A DNA stretch of 64,000 nucleotides from Alloboseaceae bacterium BT-24-1 (GCA_025846845.1 JAOYTL010000002.1:310001-374000); one strand, 5' to 3'; numbered from the stretch's first letter, positions 16,938 to 25,251 are shown. Numbers and translations: made by a program. The notes: generated by a model not told the origin, from the letters alone.

Positions 16938-18701
16938 ATGAGCGAGATGATGACCGGCGCCGAGATGGTCGTTCGCGCCCTCCAGGACCAGGGTGTGGAG
17001 CATCTCTTCGGCTATCCCGGCGGCGCCGTATTGCCGATCTACGACGCGATCTTCCAGCAGGACAAGGTCAAGCACGTCCTCGTCCGCCACGAGCAGGGCG
17101 CTGTCCATGCCGCCGAGGGCTATGCCCGCTCGGCGCCGGGCAAGGTCGGCTGCGTCCTCGTCACGTCCGGCCCCGGCGCGACCAATGCCGTCACCGGCCT
17201 GACCGACGCGCTGCTCGACTCGATCCCACTCGTCGTCATCACCGGCCAGGTCCCGACGCATCTGATCGGCTCTGACGCCTTCCAGGAATGCGACACGGTC
17301 GGCATCACCCGCTCCTGCACCAAGCACAACTACCTGGTGAAGAGCATCGCCGACCTGCCGCGTGTCCTGCACGAGGCCTTCTACGTCGCCGCCAATGGCC
17401 GGCCCGGCCCGGTCGTCATCGACGTCCCCAAGGACATCCAGTTCGCGACCGGCGCCTATAGCCGCCCGCGCGACAACCAGCACAAGACCTATCGGCCGGT
17501 GGTCAAGGGCGACCTGAACAAGATCAAGGCTGCGGTCGAGCTGATCGCCAAGGCGAAGAAGCCGGTGTTCTACACCGGCGGCGGCGTCATCAACGCCGGC
17601 CCGCACGCCTCGGCGCTGCTGCGGGAACTGGCGCGGCTGACCGGCTATCCGGTGACCTCGACCCTGATGGGGCTTGGCGCCTTCCCGGCAGCCGACAGGC
17701 AGTGGCTCGGCATGCTCGGCATGCACGGCACCTACGAGGCGAACCTTGCGATGCATGACTGCGACGTCATGATCAATATCGGCGCGCGCTTCGACGACCG
17801 CATCACCGGCCGGCTCGACGCCTTCTCGCCGCGCTCGAAGAAGATCCACATCGACATCGACCCGTCCTCGATCAACAAGAACGTCAAGGTCGACATCGGC
17901 ATCATCGGCGACTGCGCCCATGTGCTCGAGGACATGGTCCGGATCTGGCGCGAGACCTCGCCGCAGATCGACAAGACTGCGCTCACCGCCTGGTGGACGC
18001 AGATCGACGGCTGGCGGGCGCGCAACAGCCTCGGCTACAAGCAGTCCGGCTCGGTGATCAAGCCGCAATACGCGATCGAGCGGCTCTACGAGCTGACCAA
18101 GGACCGCAACACCTACTTCACCACCGAAGTCGGCCAGCACCAGATGTGGGCGGCGCAGTATCTGCGCTTCCAGGAACCGAACCGCTGGATGACCTCCGGC
18201 GGGCTCGGCACCATGGGCTACGGTTTGCCGGCGGCGATCGGCGTGCAGATGAAGCATCGGGACGCGCTCGTCATCGACGTCGCCGGCGAGGCTTCGATCC
18301 TGATGAACATGCAGGAGATGTCGACGGCGGTGCAGTACCGGCTGCCGGTCAAGGTCTTCATCCTCAACAACGAATACATGGGCATGGTGCGCCAGTGGCA
18401 GGAACTGCTGCATGGCGGGCGCTATTCGGAGAGCTACTCGGCTTCGCTGCCGGACTTCGTCAAATTGGCGGAGGCCTATGGCGGCCATGGCATCCGCTGC
18501 TCCGACCCGGCCGATCTCGACGCCGCGATCATGCAGATGATCGAGACGCCCGGGCCGGTGATCTTCGACTGCCTGGTGGCGAAGGAAGAGAACTGCTTCC
18601 CGATGATCCCGTCGGGCAAGGCGCATAACGAGATGATCCTGCCCGATTTCGAGGGCGATACCGGCGAGATCATCGACGCCAAGGGCAAGCAGCTCGTTTG
18701 A
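16938..18701 (+). CDS. ilvI: Acetolactate synthase large (catalytic) subunit
   Basis: A 587-residue thiamine-diphosphate enzyme that joins two pyruvates, or pyruvate and 2-oxobutyrate, in the first common step to Val, Leu and Ile. Three domains are clear: the Pyr domain with the activating Glu52 (RHEQGAVHAAEGYA), the central FAD domain, and the ThDP domain with MTSGGLGTMGYGLPAAIG and NNEYMGMVRQWQ. The usual GDA/GDG metal-binding motif reads AGEAS, with Glu451 where Asp is expected. AGGAG at 16926-16930 precedes ATG 16938. The attenuator described above ends 50 nt upstream. Its regulatory subunit ilvH lies 1.5 kb further on, after two unrelated genes. Confidence 0.95.
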   Translation: MSEMMTGAEMVVRALQDQGVEHLFGYPGGAVLPIYDAIFQQDKVKHVLVRHEQGAVHAAEGYARSAPGKVGCVLVTSGPGATNAVTGLTDALLDSIPLVVITGQVPTHLIGSDAFQECDTVGITRSCTKHNYLVKSIADLPRVLHEAFYVAANGRPGPVVIDVPKDIQFATGAYSRPRDNQHKTYRPVVKGDLNKIKAAVELIAKAKKPVFYTGGGVINAGPHASALLRELARLTGYPVTSTLMGLGAFPAADRQWLGMLGMHGTYEANLAMHDCDVMINIGARFDDRITGRLDAFSPRSKKIHIDIDPSSINKNVKVDIGIIGDCAHVLEDMVRIWRETSPQIDKTALTAWWTQIDGWRARNSLGYKQSGSVIKPQYAIERLYELTKDRNTYFTTEVGQHQMWAAQYLRFQEPNRWMTSGGLGTMGYGLPAAIGVQMKHRDALVIDVAGEASILMNMQEMSTAVQYRLPVKVFILNNEYMGMVRQWQELLHGGRYSESYSASLPDFVKLAEAYGGHGIRCSDPADLDAAIMQMIETPGPVIFDCLVAKEENCFPMIPSGKAHNEMILPDFEGDTGEIIDAKGKQLV

Positions 18702-18710
18702 TTGGGCATC

Positions 18711-18806
18711 TCATGCTCGGGCCCGACCCGAGCATCTCCAGCCGGATGGGCACCTCATCCCGCACGAGATTCTCGGGTCTGCGCTTCGCGCTGCCCGAGA
18801 ATGACG
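18711..18806. repeat. Composite palindromic repeat, copy 1
   Basis: Two palindromes in one 96-bp element: ATGCTCGGG/CCCGAGCAT (18713-18721 and 18727-18735) and ATTCTCGGG/CCCGAGAAT (18769-18777 and 18794-18802), the second enclosing TCTGCGCTTCGCGCTG. A near-identical element in the opposite orientation lies at 43066-43157, and a diverged one at 63870-63966. It sits between ilvI and the racemase gene and could form a strong RNA hairpin there. Confidence 0.8.
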
Positions 18807-18831
18807 GCATCGGCACAGTATGGGGGACCAC

Positions 18832-19539
18832 ATGGCGACCATCGGTCTGATCGGCGGAATGAGCTGGGAATCCACGGCGGTCTATTACCGGCTGCTGAAC
18901 GAGGGCGTGCGGGCGCGCCAGGGCGGACTGCATTCGGCCGATGTCCTGCTGCACTCGGTCGACTTCTCGCCGATCGCCGAGATGCAGGCGAAGGGCGACT
19001 GGGACCGGGCCGGGGCGGCGATGGCGGCGAGCGCGCGCCGGCTCGAACAGGGCGGGGCGGTCTGCATCGTGCTGGCGACCAACACCATGCACAAGCTCGC
19101 CGACCACATCACCCAGGCGACGAACCTGCCCTTCCTGCACCTCGCCGACGTCACCGCCAAGGCGATCCGCAAGAGCGCCTCGCGCCGTCCGCTGCTGCTG
19201 GCGACGCGCTTCACCATGGAACAGCGCTTCTATCGCGACCGGCTCGCCGCCTTCGGCGTCGAGGCGCTGGTGCCGAACGAGGCGGAGCGGGCGGATGTCC
19301 ACCGCATCATCTATGAGGAGCTCTGCCGCGGGCAGGTGCTGCCGGCCTCCAAGGCGCGCTATCGCGAGATCGTCGCGCGGGCGGCGCGGGAGGAGGGCGC
19401 CGACGGCGTCATCCTCGGCTGCACCGAGATCGGGCTCCTGGTCTCGCAGGCCGATTTCGATATCTCGACCTTCGACACCACGGCGCTGCATGTCGAGGCG
19501 GCGCTCGACTTCACGCTGGCGATGGAGCAGGCGGCGTGA
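18832..19539 (+). CDS. Aspartate/glutamate racemase family protein (YgeA-like)
   Basis: A 235-residue cofactor-independent racemase. The two catalytic positions are Thr83 (LATNTMHK) and Cys197 (GCTEIGLL), the Thr/Cys pair of the YgeA-type broad amino acid racemases rather than the Cys/Cys pair of MurI. MATIGLIGGMSWEST is the family start. ATG 18832 follows GGGGGA with good spacing; ATG 18820 would place that ribosome site inside the gene. The true substrate is uncertain. It lies between ilvI and a GST gene and overlaps the latter by 4 nt. Confidence 0.85.
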   Translation: MATIGLIGGMSWESTAVYYRLLNEGVRARQGGLHSADVLLHSVDFSPIAEMQAKGDWDRAGAAMAASARRLEQGGAVCIVLATNTMHKLADHITQATNLPFLHLADVTAKAIRKSASRRPLLLATRFTMEQRFYRDRLAAFGVEALVPNEAERADVHRIIYEELCRGQVLPASKARYREIVARAAREEGADGVILGCTEIGLLVSQADFDISTFDTTALHVEAALDFTLAMEQAA

Positions 19540-20249
19540 AGCTGATCATCGCCAACAAGACCCATTCCTCCTGGTCGCTGCGGCCATGGCTGGTTCTGGC
19601 TGAGTTCGGTATTCCGTTCGAGGAGGTGCTGGTGCCGTTCGGGCCGACTTTCGACGATCCGGAGTGGAAGCGCACCGTCGCCGAGTACACGCCCGCCCGC
19701 AAGGTTCCGTCGCTGGTCGACGGGGCGATTGCGGTCTGGGACTCGATCGCCATCATCGAATATCTTGCCGAGACGCATCCGGAGCTGCCGATCTGGCCGC
19801 GCGACCCGGCGGCGCGGGCCCTGGCGCGTTCGATCTCGGCCGAAATGCACTCCAGCTTCGCGGCCTTGCGCAGCAACTGCCCGATGAACCTCGCCTGGGT
19901 GCACCCGGCGCGCGATCGTGGCGAGGCGGTCGCGGCCGATATCGCCCGCGTCACCGAGATCTGGCGCGATGCGAGGCAGCGCTTCGGTGCAGGCGGGCCG
20001 TTCCTGTTCGGGGAGTTCAGCGCGGCCGACGCGATGTTTGCGCCGGTGGCCAGCCGCTTCACCACCTATTCGGTCGCGCTCGATCCTGTCAGCGCCGCCT
20101 ATGTCGAGACCGTACAGGGCACCCCCGGCTTCCAGGCCTGGCGCGAGGCCGCGCTGGCCGAGCCCTGGATCGTATCCGAGGACGAGGTCGACGAACCCGT
20201 CCTGATCGATTTCCGCCCAAATCTCAGCCGCAGCAAGGCCCAGCGATGA
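19536..20249 (+). CDS. Glutathione S-transferase family protein
   Basis: A 237-residue cytosolic GST. The N-terminal thioredoxin-like domain has KTHSSWSLRPWL (the Ser of HSSWS is the likely glutathione-activating residue), then ARKVPSLVDGAIAVWDSIAIIEYL, which is the glutathione gamma-glutamyl binding motif with DS. The all-alpha C-terminal domain holds GEFSAADAMFAPV. The sub-class resembles YfcF-like enzymes; the electrophile is unknown. It begins at GTG 19536 overlapping the racemase stop (GTGA), and its stop overlaps the ilvH start (ATGA), so racemase, GST and ilvH are probably one coupled unit. Confidence 0.88.
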   Translation: MKLIIANKTHSSWSLRPWLVLAEFGIPFEEVLVPFGPTFDDPEWKRTVAEYTPARKVPSLVDGAIAVWDSIAIIEYLAETHPELPIWPRDPAARALARSISAEMHSSFAALRSNCPMNLAWVHPARDRGEAVAADIARVTEIWRDARQRFGAGGPFLFGEFSAADAMFAPVASRFTTYSVALDPVSAAYVETVQGTPGFQAWREAALAEPWIVSEDEVDEPVLIDFRPNLSRSKAQR

Positions 20250-20782
20250 ACACGACGCATTATCCCAGCGCCCCGACCGCTCAGCCGACCGCCCGCCATA
20301 CGCTGGCGGTGATCGTCGACAACGAGCCCGGCGTTCTTGCCCGCATCGCCGGACTGTTCTCCGGCCGCGGCTACAACATCGAGAGCCTCACCGTCTCCGA
20401 GACCGAGCACGAGAAGCACCTTTCGCGCATCACCGTCGTCACCTCCGGCACGGCCAATGTCATCGACCAGATCAAGGCGCATCTCGACCGGCTGGTGCCG
20501 GTCCATCGCGTCGTCGACCTGACCCTGCAGGGCGAGGCGCTCGAGCGCGAGCTCTGCCTGCTCAAGGTCGTCGGCAAGGGCGACCACCGCGTCGAGGCGA
20601 TGCGGCTCGCCGCCGCCTTCGGCGCACGTACGCTCGATGCGAGCCTGACATCCTTCGTCTTCGAGCTCACCGGCGCGACCGAGGAGATCGAGCGCTTCAT
20701 CAAGCTTATGACGGTGGTTGGGCTGACGGAAGTCTCGCGCACCGGCATCGCGGCGATGAGCCGCGGCCCGGAGGCGATGTGA
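20246..20782 (+). CDS. ilvH: Acetolactate synthase small (regulatory) subunit
   Basis: A 178-residue regulatory subunit that activates IlvI and confers valine feedback inhibition. The N-terminal ACT domain begins HTLAVIVDNEPGVLARIAGLFSGRGYNIESL, conserved in all IlvH proteins, followed by the LDRLVPVHRVVDL strand, ERELCLLKV and the C-terminal ACT-like half. ATG 20246 overlaps the GST stop by 4 nt, so ilvH is probably translated by coupling to GST. The frame is open upstream only as a shadow of that gene. Confidence 0.95.
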   Translation: MNTTHYPSAPTAQPTARHTLAVIVDNEPGVLARIAGLFSGRGYNIESLTVSETEHEKHLSRITVVTSGTANVIDQIKAHLDRLVPVHRVVDLTLQGEALERELCLLKVVGKGDHRVEAMRLAAAFGARTLDASLTSFVFELTGATEEIERFIKLMTVVGLTEVSRTGIAAMSRGPEAM

Positions 20783-20802
20783 GCCGGTAAGCTCGTTGCG
20801 GC

Positions 20803-22074
20803 ATGAGTCGCAGCCACGCGATCGCGATCATCGGATGTGGAACCGCCGGTCTTGCGGCGGCGCTGTTGCTCGAACGAGCCGGCCACAAGGTCACGCTGGT
20901 CGAGCGCTTCGTCGAGCCGCAGCCGCTTGGCTCCGGCCTGATCCTGCAGCCGAGCGGGCTCGCGGTTCTCCACGCGCTCGGGCTCGCCGCGCCGCTCATC
21001 GCTGCTGGCAGCCGGATCGACCGGCTGTTCGGTTTGAACGCGGTCACAGGCTCCGTCGTGCTCGATGTGCGCTATGCCGCGCTGAAGCGCGAACGCTTCG
21101 GCGTCGGCATCCACCGCGCTGCGCTGTTCGAGACGCTGTTTACCGCCGTGCAGCGGCAACCCATCGCGATCGAGACCGGGGTCGAGATCGTCGATGTCGA
21201 GGCGGGCGGCGATGGCAAGGCCTCGCTGCTTGCGGCGAGCGGCCACCGCATCGGCCCGTTCGATCTCGTCGTCGACGCCTCAGGCACGCGCTCAGCCCTG
21301 CTCGGCCATGCCGTTTGGCCGGTGGTGAGCGTGCCGTTGAGCTATGGCGCGCTCTGGGCCAATGTCCCGCTTGGCGAAACCGGCTTCGACCGCCATGCGC
21401 TCGAACAGCGCTATCATCGCGCCAGCGTCATGGTCGGCGTTCTGCCGATCGGACGTCATGGCGAGGAGCCGGAGCCGCAAGCGGCGCTGTTCTGGAGCTT
21501 GAAGGCGGACGCGCTCGAAGCCTGGCGCAGCGCCGGGCTGGCAACCTGGAAGGGTGAGGTCGAGCGGACCTGGCCGGCGACCGCGCCGCTGCTCGCGCAG
21601 ATCGCCGACCCTGGGCAACTGACCTTCGCGAGCTATCGCCACCAGACGCTGCCGCAACCGTTCGGCCGGCGGCTCGCCTTCATCGGCGATACCGCCCATT
21701 CGACCAGTCCGCAGCTGGGGCAGGGGGCGAACATGGCCCTGCTCGACGCCTGTGCGCTGGCTGTGGCGCTCGACGATGCTGCCGATATCGAGGCCGCGCT
21801 GGGAAACTATGCGCAGCTGCGGCGCTGGCATGTCCGGCTCTATCAGGCGGCGAGCCGGATGTTCACGCCGTTCTACCAGTCGGACAGCGCCGTGCTGCCG
21901 CTGATCCGCGACCGGGTTGTGCCGCCTTTGGCGCAGTTGCCTGGAATCGACCGGATGCTGGCGCTGCTGGTCTCGGGACTGATCGGCGATCCCTTGCGAA
22001 GGCTGGGGTTGAAGGAGCCCACTGCTGTCGACGCAATCGCGCAGGAGGTTGCCGATCGGGAAGTCGGGCTTTGA
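20803..22074 (+). CDS. FAD-dependent monooxygenase (UbiH/PHBH-like)
   Basis: A 423-residue flavoprotein of the aromatic hydroxylase fold. The dinucleotide-binding motif IIGCGTAGLAAALLLERAGHKVTLVER is at the N-terminus. DLVVDASGTRS (the DG-like motif) and FIGDTAHSTSPQLGQGANMALLDA (the GD motif that binds the FAD ribose) follow. The substrate cannot be assigned; salicylate-, kynurenine- or ubiquinone-precursor-type rings are hydroxylated by relatives. The C-terminal 80 residues contain hydrophobic stretches. It starts 20 nt after ilvH on the same strand but has no obvious pathway link with it. Confidence 0.85.
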   Translation: MSRSHAIAIIGCGTAGLAAALLLERAGHKVTLVERFVEPQPLGSGLILQPSGLAVLHALGLAAPLIAAGSRIDRLFGLNAVTGSVVLDVRYAALKRERFGVGIHRAALFETLFTAVQRQPIAIETGVEIVDVEAGGDGKASLLAASGHRIGPFDLVVDASGTRSALLGHAVWPVVSVPLSYGALWANVPLGETGFDRHALEQRYHRASVMVGVLPIGRHGEEPEPQAALFWSLKADALEAWRSAGLATWKGEVERTWPATAPLLAQIADPGQLTFASYRHQTLPQPFGRRLAFIGDTAHSTSPQLGQGANMALLDACALAVALDDAADIEAALGNYAQLRRWHVRLYQAASRMFTPFYQSDSAVLPLIRDRVVPPLAQLPGIDRMLALLVSGLIGDPLRRLGLKEPTAVDAIAQEVADREVGL

Positions 22075-22116
22075 CAGCGCAGTCTGTCATGCATTTCCTA
22101 GCCAAGGCGGCCGCTG

Positions 22117-22160
22117 TTGCCGGATATCCGGCTGATCTCTATCTGGATATCCGAAGGAGG
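22117..22160 (+). promoter_or_regulatory. Promoter and twin operator of the mazEF-type module
   Basis: The 8-bp palindrome GGATATCC occurs at 22122-22129 and 22145-22152, both followed by G, with centres 23 bp apart (about two helical turns). A possible promoter, TTGCCG (22117-22122) and TATCTG (22140-22145), spaced 17 nt, overlaps both copies. The ribosome site AAGGAGG is at 22154-22160. The layout fits autorepression by the MazE-like antitoxin, which is inference. Confidence 0.6.
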
Positions 22161-22165
22161 CTGGC

Positions 22166-22489
22166 ATGAAGGTCCGGGTCTCGAAATGGGGCAACAGCAC
22201 CGCGGTGCGCCTGCCGAAAGCTGTGGTGAAGGAACTCGGCTTGTCGCAAGGCATGACGCTGGATGTCACGGTGGATGACGGCGCGGTGAAGCTCGTGCCG
22301 GTGGAGGCCGCTGGCCGCGACGCTTCCGTGCCGAATCCAATGCCGCGACCGGTTACGCTCGATTGGATCGTAGCCGAGATTCGCCGGTTGGGACCGGAGA
22401 ACGAACCTGATGACGGCTGGGAGTGGGGGCCGGATGTCGGCTCCGAAGTGATCTATGACGACTACAACCCGCGTAAGCCGAAGCCCTGA
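22166..22489 (+). CDS. mazE: MazE/AbrB-type antitoxin
   Basis: A 107-residue protein with an N-terminal SpoVT/AbrB swapped-hairpin DNA-binding domain (MKVRVSKWGNSTAVRLPKAV, then KELGLSQGMTLDVTVDDGAVKLVP). The longer acidic C-terminal tail (PENEPDDGWEWGPDVGSE) is typical of the toxin-binding part of MazE-like antitoxins. It is about 25 residues longer than E. coli MazE. AAGGAGG at 22154-22160 precedes the ATG. It overlaps the toxin gene by 35 nt, so the two are coupled. Two GGATATCC palindromes upstream are candidate binding sites. Confidence 0.88.
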   Translation: MKVRVSKWGNSTAVRLPKAVVKELGLSQGMTLDVTVDDGAVKLVPVEAAGRDASVPNPMPRPVTLDWIVAEIRRLGPENEPDDGWEWGPDVGSEVIYDDYNPRKPKP

Positions 22490-22826
22490 GCGAGGCGATG
22501 TCTTCTGGGTCGATCTCGACCCAGTCATCGGCTCCGAGCAAGCTGGTCGGAGGCCTGTGCTGGTGCTGTCGGACGCGAAACTCCACAGTGTTTCGCGCAG
22601 AACGCTGGTTTGCCCGATCACATCGAATATCAGTCCCTGGCCGACCAAGATACTGATCCCGGCGGGCTGCGTCGTTTCGGGGACGATTCTAGTGGATCAG
22701 GCACGCATGATCGATCGTTCTGCCCGTGATTTCCGTTATATCGGGCGGATGCCCGACGACATCACCTTGCTGGCTCGCGAATTGCTCGCCTCATTCGTTG
22801 GGATCGACCAACTGGACCCTTCATGA
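22455..22826 (+). CDS. mazF: MazF/PemK-type mRNA interferase toxin
   Basis: A 123-residue PemK/MazF-fold protein with the diagnostic RGDVFWVDLDPVIGSEQAGRRPVLVLS near the N-terminus (Gln-Ala-Gly-Arg-Arg-Pro turn). TLVCPITSN and the TILVDQARMIDRSAR strand with the conserved Asp/Gln follow. Toxins of this family cut single-stranded RNA at short motifs; the site is not predictable here. All core motifs are intact, so it is probably active and held by the upstream antitoxin. The gene starts inside mazE and its stop overlaps the start of a small membrane protein gene (ATGA). Confidence 0.9.
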   Translation: MTTTTRVSRSPERGDVFWVDLDPVIGSEQAGRRPVLVLSDAKLHSVSRRTLVCPITSNISPWPTKILIPAGCVVSGTILVDQARMIDRSARDFRYIGRMPDDITLLARELLASFVGIDQLDPS

Positions 22827-23044
22827 ACGCCGAGACCCTGAATCTGATCTCGCTCGGCCTCGGCGCCATCGGCTTTGCCTGCTTCGCCTGGCCGATCTAT
22901 CAGCGCCTGTCGGGCAAGTCCGCGGCCGAGCCGCTGGGCTCGGGCAAGAGCCTGCGCTCGCCGCTGTGGTGGGCCGGCTTCGTCCTGACAGTCGCAGCGA
23001 TCTTCCTGCAACGGATCGCAGCGCAGCAGATGGCGGGCGGCTGA
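22823..23044 (+). CDS. Small two-helix membrane protein after mazF
   Basis: A 73-residue protein with two hydrophobic segments (about residues 6-26 and 48-66) around a basic loop (YQRLSGKSAAEPLGSGKSLRSP). I do not recognise the family. It is read directly from the mazF stop (ATGA overlap), so it is probably translated by coupling with the toxin, an unusual third partner for a mazEF module. It could also be an unrelated gene that gained this position by chance. Confidence 0.6.
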   Translation: MNAETLNLISLGLGAIGFACFAWPIYQRLSGKSAAEPLGSGKSLRSPLWWAGFVLTVAAIFLQRIAAQQMAGG

Positions 23045-23122
23045 GCCGCGACAGCGCGCTCTTGATCGCCGGCACTAATCGGCGGCAAATGTGCTGCATG
23101 ACCCCTTGCGCATGAGCGGGCG

Positions 23123-23863
23123 ATGTCGATCCATCTCGAACTCCGCAGCTATCGCGGCGGCGACCGCCACCGCCACGATTACAGCCAGATCCTGCTGCCG
23201 ATGCGCGGCGCCATGCGGCTCGATGTCGAAGGACATAACAGCGTCGTCTCCAGCAATTGCGTCGCCATCATCCCGCGCGAGCACGAGCACGATTTCGAGC
23301 CGACGGCCGATTGCAGCATGCTCATCCTCGATGTCGAGGCGTCGGCCTTTGCCGGCGAGGCGGCGCCGGCCCTGCTGCGCGATTCCTTGCCGTCGCTGAC
23401 GCGGGTCGAGCCCTGGCTGTGGCGGATGTTCCGCCAGCTTGGCGCCGAGGTCGAAGCCGGTGCCTGCCGGGCTGATGATGCTGCGCGCCTGGCGCTGGCT
23501 GGGCTGCAACTGGTGGAGCCGAACGCCATCCCCCGGCCATTGTCGCGCGCGGAAAGCCGCGTCATCGACATCGCGCGTGATCAGGGGGCGGGGAGCGTCG
23601 CGCAAATGGCGCGGACGGCGGGCCTCGGCCAGAGCCGGTTCCATGCGCTGTTCCGGGCGACGACCGGGCAGTCGCCGAAGCAATCGCAGTTGACCCGGCT
23701 GTTCGATGAGGCGGCCGAGCGACTGGCCACGACGGCGTTGCCGGTCGCGGAGATCGCCTATGGGCTGGGTTATCAGAACGCTTCGTCCTTCAACCGGCAG
23801 TTCAAGCGGCGCTTCGGCCTGACGCCGTCCGAGTTCCGCGCAGCGAGCCGGAGTGGCGGCTGA
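23123..23863 (+). CDS. AraC family regulator with cupin N-terminus
   Basis: A 246-residue transcription factor. The first 110 residues are a cupin-like ligand domain (RHRHDYSQILLPMRGAMRLDVEG). The C-terminal 100 residues hold two helix-turn-helix motifs, AQMARTAGLGQSRFHALFRATTG and AEIAYGLGYQNASSFNRQFKRRFG, ending TPSEFR as in the AraC/XylS family. The ligand is unknown. It stands alone; the next gene on the same strand (haloacid dehalogenase) is 107 bp further on and may be its target. Confidence 0.85.
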   Translation: MSIHLELRSYRGGDRHRHDYSQILLPMRGAMRLDVEGHNSVVSSNCVAIIPREHEHDFEPTADCSMLILDVEASAFAGEAAPALLRDSLPSLTRVEPWLWRMFRQLGAEVEAGACRADDAARLALAGLQLVEPNAIPRPLSRAESRVIDIARDQGAGSVAQMARTAGLGQSRFHALFRATTGQSPKQSQLTRLFDEAAERLATTALPVAEIAYGLGYQNASSFNRQFKRRFGLTPSEFRAASRSGG

Positions 23864-23970
23864 GCCGGCAAGCGCAGCTTCGGTCAAGTCGTTCGGAGGT
23901 TCGCCTCATCACGGCGGTGCGGGTGGTCGCTATGGTCTGCGCAACTCCGCATCCATGAGGACGACCCGCG

Positions 23971-24696
23971 ATGAAGCTCACTGATTTCAAGGTTCTGACC
24001 TTCGACTGCTACGGCACGCTGATCGACTGGGAGACCGGGATCTGGAATGCGCTGCAGCCGCTGATCAGCGCCGGTCGGCTCGACCTCGGCCGCGAGGAGG
24101 CGCTGGCGCGCTTTGCTCGGATCGAGAGCGAAGTGGAGGAGGCGGGACCGTCGCTGCGCTATTCGACGCTGCTCGCCGCCGTCCATGCGCGCCTGGCCAA
24201 GGATCTTGGCGTCTCCATCCATGGCGACCTGAACGAGCGCTTCGGCGGCTCCGTGCCGGACTGGCCGGCCTTTCCCGATTCCTCCGAGGCGCTCGCCTAT
24301 CTCAAGCGGCACTACAGGCTGGTGATCCTCTCCAATGTCGACCGCGCGAGCTTCGCCGCGAGCAATCGCAAGCTCGGCGTGACCTTCGACGCGGTCTACA
24401 CCGCCGAGGATGTCGGGTTCTACAAGCCCGATCCGCGCAACTTCGCCTATCTGCTCGCGCATCTGGAAGCCGATCTCGGCCTCAAAGCAGGCGACGTGCT
24501 GCACACTGCGCAGAGCCTGTTCCATGACCATGTCCCGGCGGAGCGGGCCGGGCTGGCGCGCGCCTGGATCGACCGGCGCTTCGGCATGGCAGGCGGTGGT
24601 GCGACGCAGATCCCCGCGAACCAGCCGAAGGTCGACTTCCACTTCAAGAGCATGGCCGAACTGGCCGAGGCTCATCGGAAAGCGGCCGGCAGCTGA
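23971..24696 (+). CDS. Haloacid dehalogenase type II-like hydrolase
   Basis: A 241-residue HAD-superfamily enzyme. Motif I is LTFDCYGTLIDWE (nucleophile Asp), motif II ILSNVDR, motif III the Lys of VGFYKPDPRNF, and the helical cap lies between I and II. The spacing and DCYGTL resemble (S)-2-haloacid dehalogenases, but motif IV (usually SSNxWD) reads LHTAQSLFHDHVPA, which is the version found in HAD-IA phosphatase-like members. A phosphatase is therefore as likely as a dehalogenase. Its stop directly abuts the stop of the convergent DUF924 gene. Confidence 0.8.
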   Translation: MKLTDFKVLTFDCYGTLIDWETGIWNALQPLISAGRLDLGREEALARFARIESEVEEAGPSLRYSTLLAAVHARLAKDLGVSIHGDLNERFGGSVPDWPAFPDSSEALAYLKRHYRLVILSNVDRASFAASNRKLGVTFDAVYTAEDVGFYKPDPRNFAYLLAHLEADLGLKAGDVLHTAQSLFHDHVPAERAGLARAWIDRRFGMAGGGATQIPANQPKVDFHFKSMAELAEAHRKAAGS

Positions 24697-25251
24697 TCAG
24701 CCGCTGAAGCCGCCATCATCGAGAAAACGCTGCTCCTCGGCCGAGCTTTCGCGGCCGAGGACGCCGTTGCGGTGCGGGAAACGGCCGAAATCGCGGATGA
24801 TGTCGCGGTGGATGACGGCGTACTTGACCGAGTCGTCATCGCCCGAGGCCTCGCTCAGGGCGACGCAGCGCTCCTGGTCGGCGAGATCCTCGGAGTGCAT
24901 GAACGGCAGATAGAGGAAGCGGCGCTCGGGATTGTCGAAGGCCTCATCGAAGCCGCGCGCGATCGCCCGGCCGGCGACTTCGCGCGCGAGCCCGTCGGCC
25001 GCGAAGGCGTGGGCCGAGCCGCGGTGGAGATTGCGCGGGAACTGGTCGAGCAGGATCAAGAGCGCATAGACGCCCTCCGGCGTCTCTTCCCAATCAGAAA
25101 GCTCGCCGCGCGCAGCGGCATCCACCAGCGGCCGGAAGCGGCTGGAAATCTCGGCGTCGAAAGCCTCGTCCTTGGCGAACCATTTGTCCTGACCGGCGTC
25201 GCGCCAGAAGGCGAGGACCTCGGCGGCTGCAGGCGGGGTAGGCTGACTCAT
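24697..25251 (-). CDS. DUF924 family protein
   Basis: A 184-residue soluble, helical protein of the DUF924 family. EVLAFWRDAGQDKWFAKDEAFD, LILLDQFPRNLHRGSAHAFAAD and FLYLPFMHSEDLADQERCV are the family blocks. The fold is TPR-like; no function is established. The start ATG 25251 (MSQPTPPAAAEVL) is preferred over a 54-residue extension without similarity. It is divergent from the TetR gene, with 146 bp between them holding a palindrome at 25371-25383. Confidence 0.85.
   Translation of the reverse strand: MSQPTPPAAAEVLAFWRDAGQDKWFAKDEAFDAEISSRFRPLVDAAARGELSDWEETPEGVYALLILLDQFPRNLHRGSAHAFAADGLAREVAGRAIARGFDEAFDNPERRFLYLPFMHSEDLADQERCVALSEASGDDDSVKYAVIHRDIIRDFGRFPHRNGVLGRESSAEEQRFLDDGGFSG

Noticed and set aside
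16887..18626. A 579-codon open frame opposite ilvI
   Set aside because: It lies wholly within ilvI, and the product is His/Asp/Arg-rich in the way of antisense shadows in GC-rich DNA.
23971..24696. Confident call of a true 2-haloacid dehalogenase
   Set aside because: The family motif IV of true dehalogenases is not present, so a general HAD phosphatase is equally likely.
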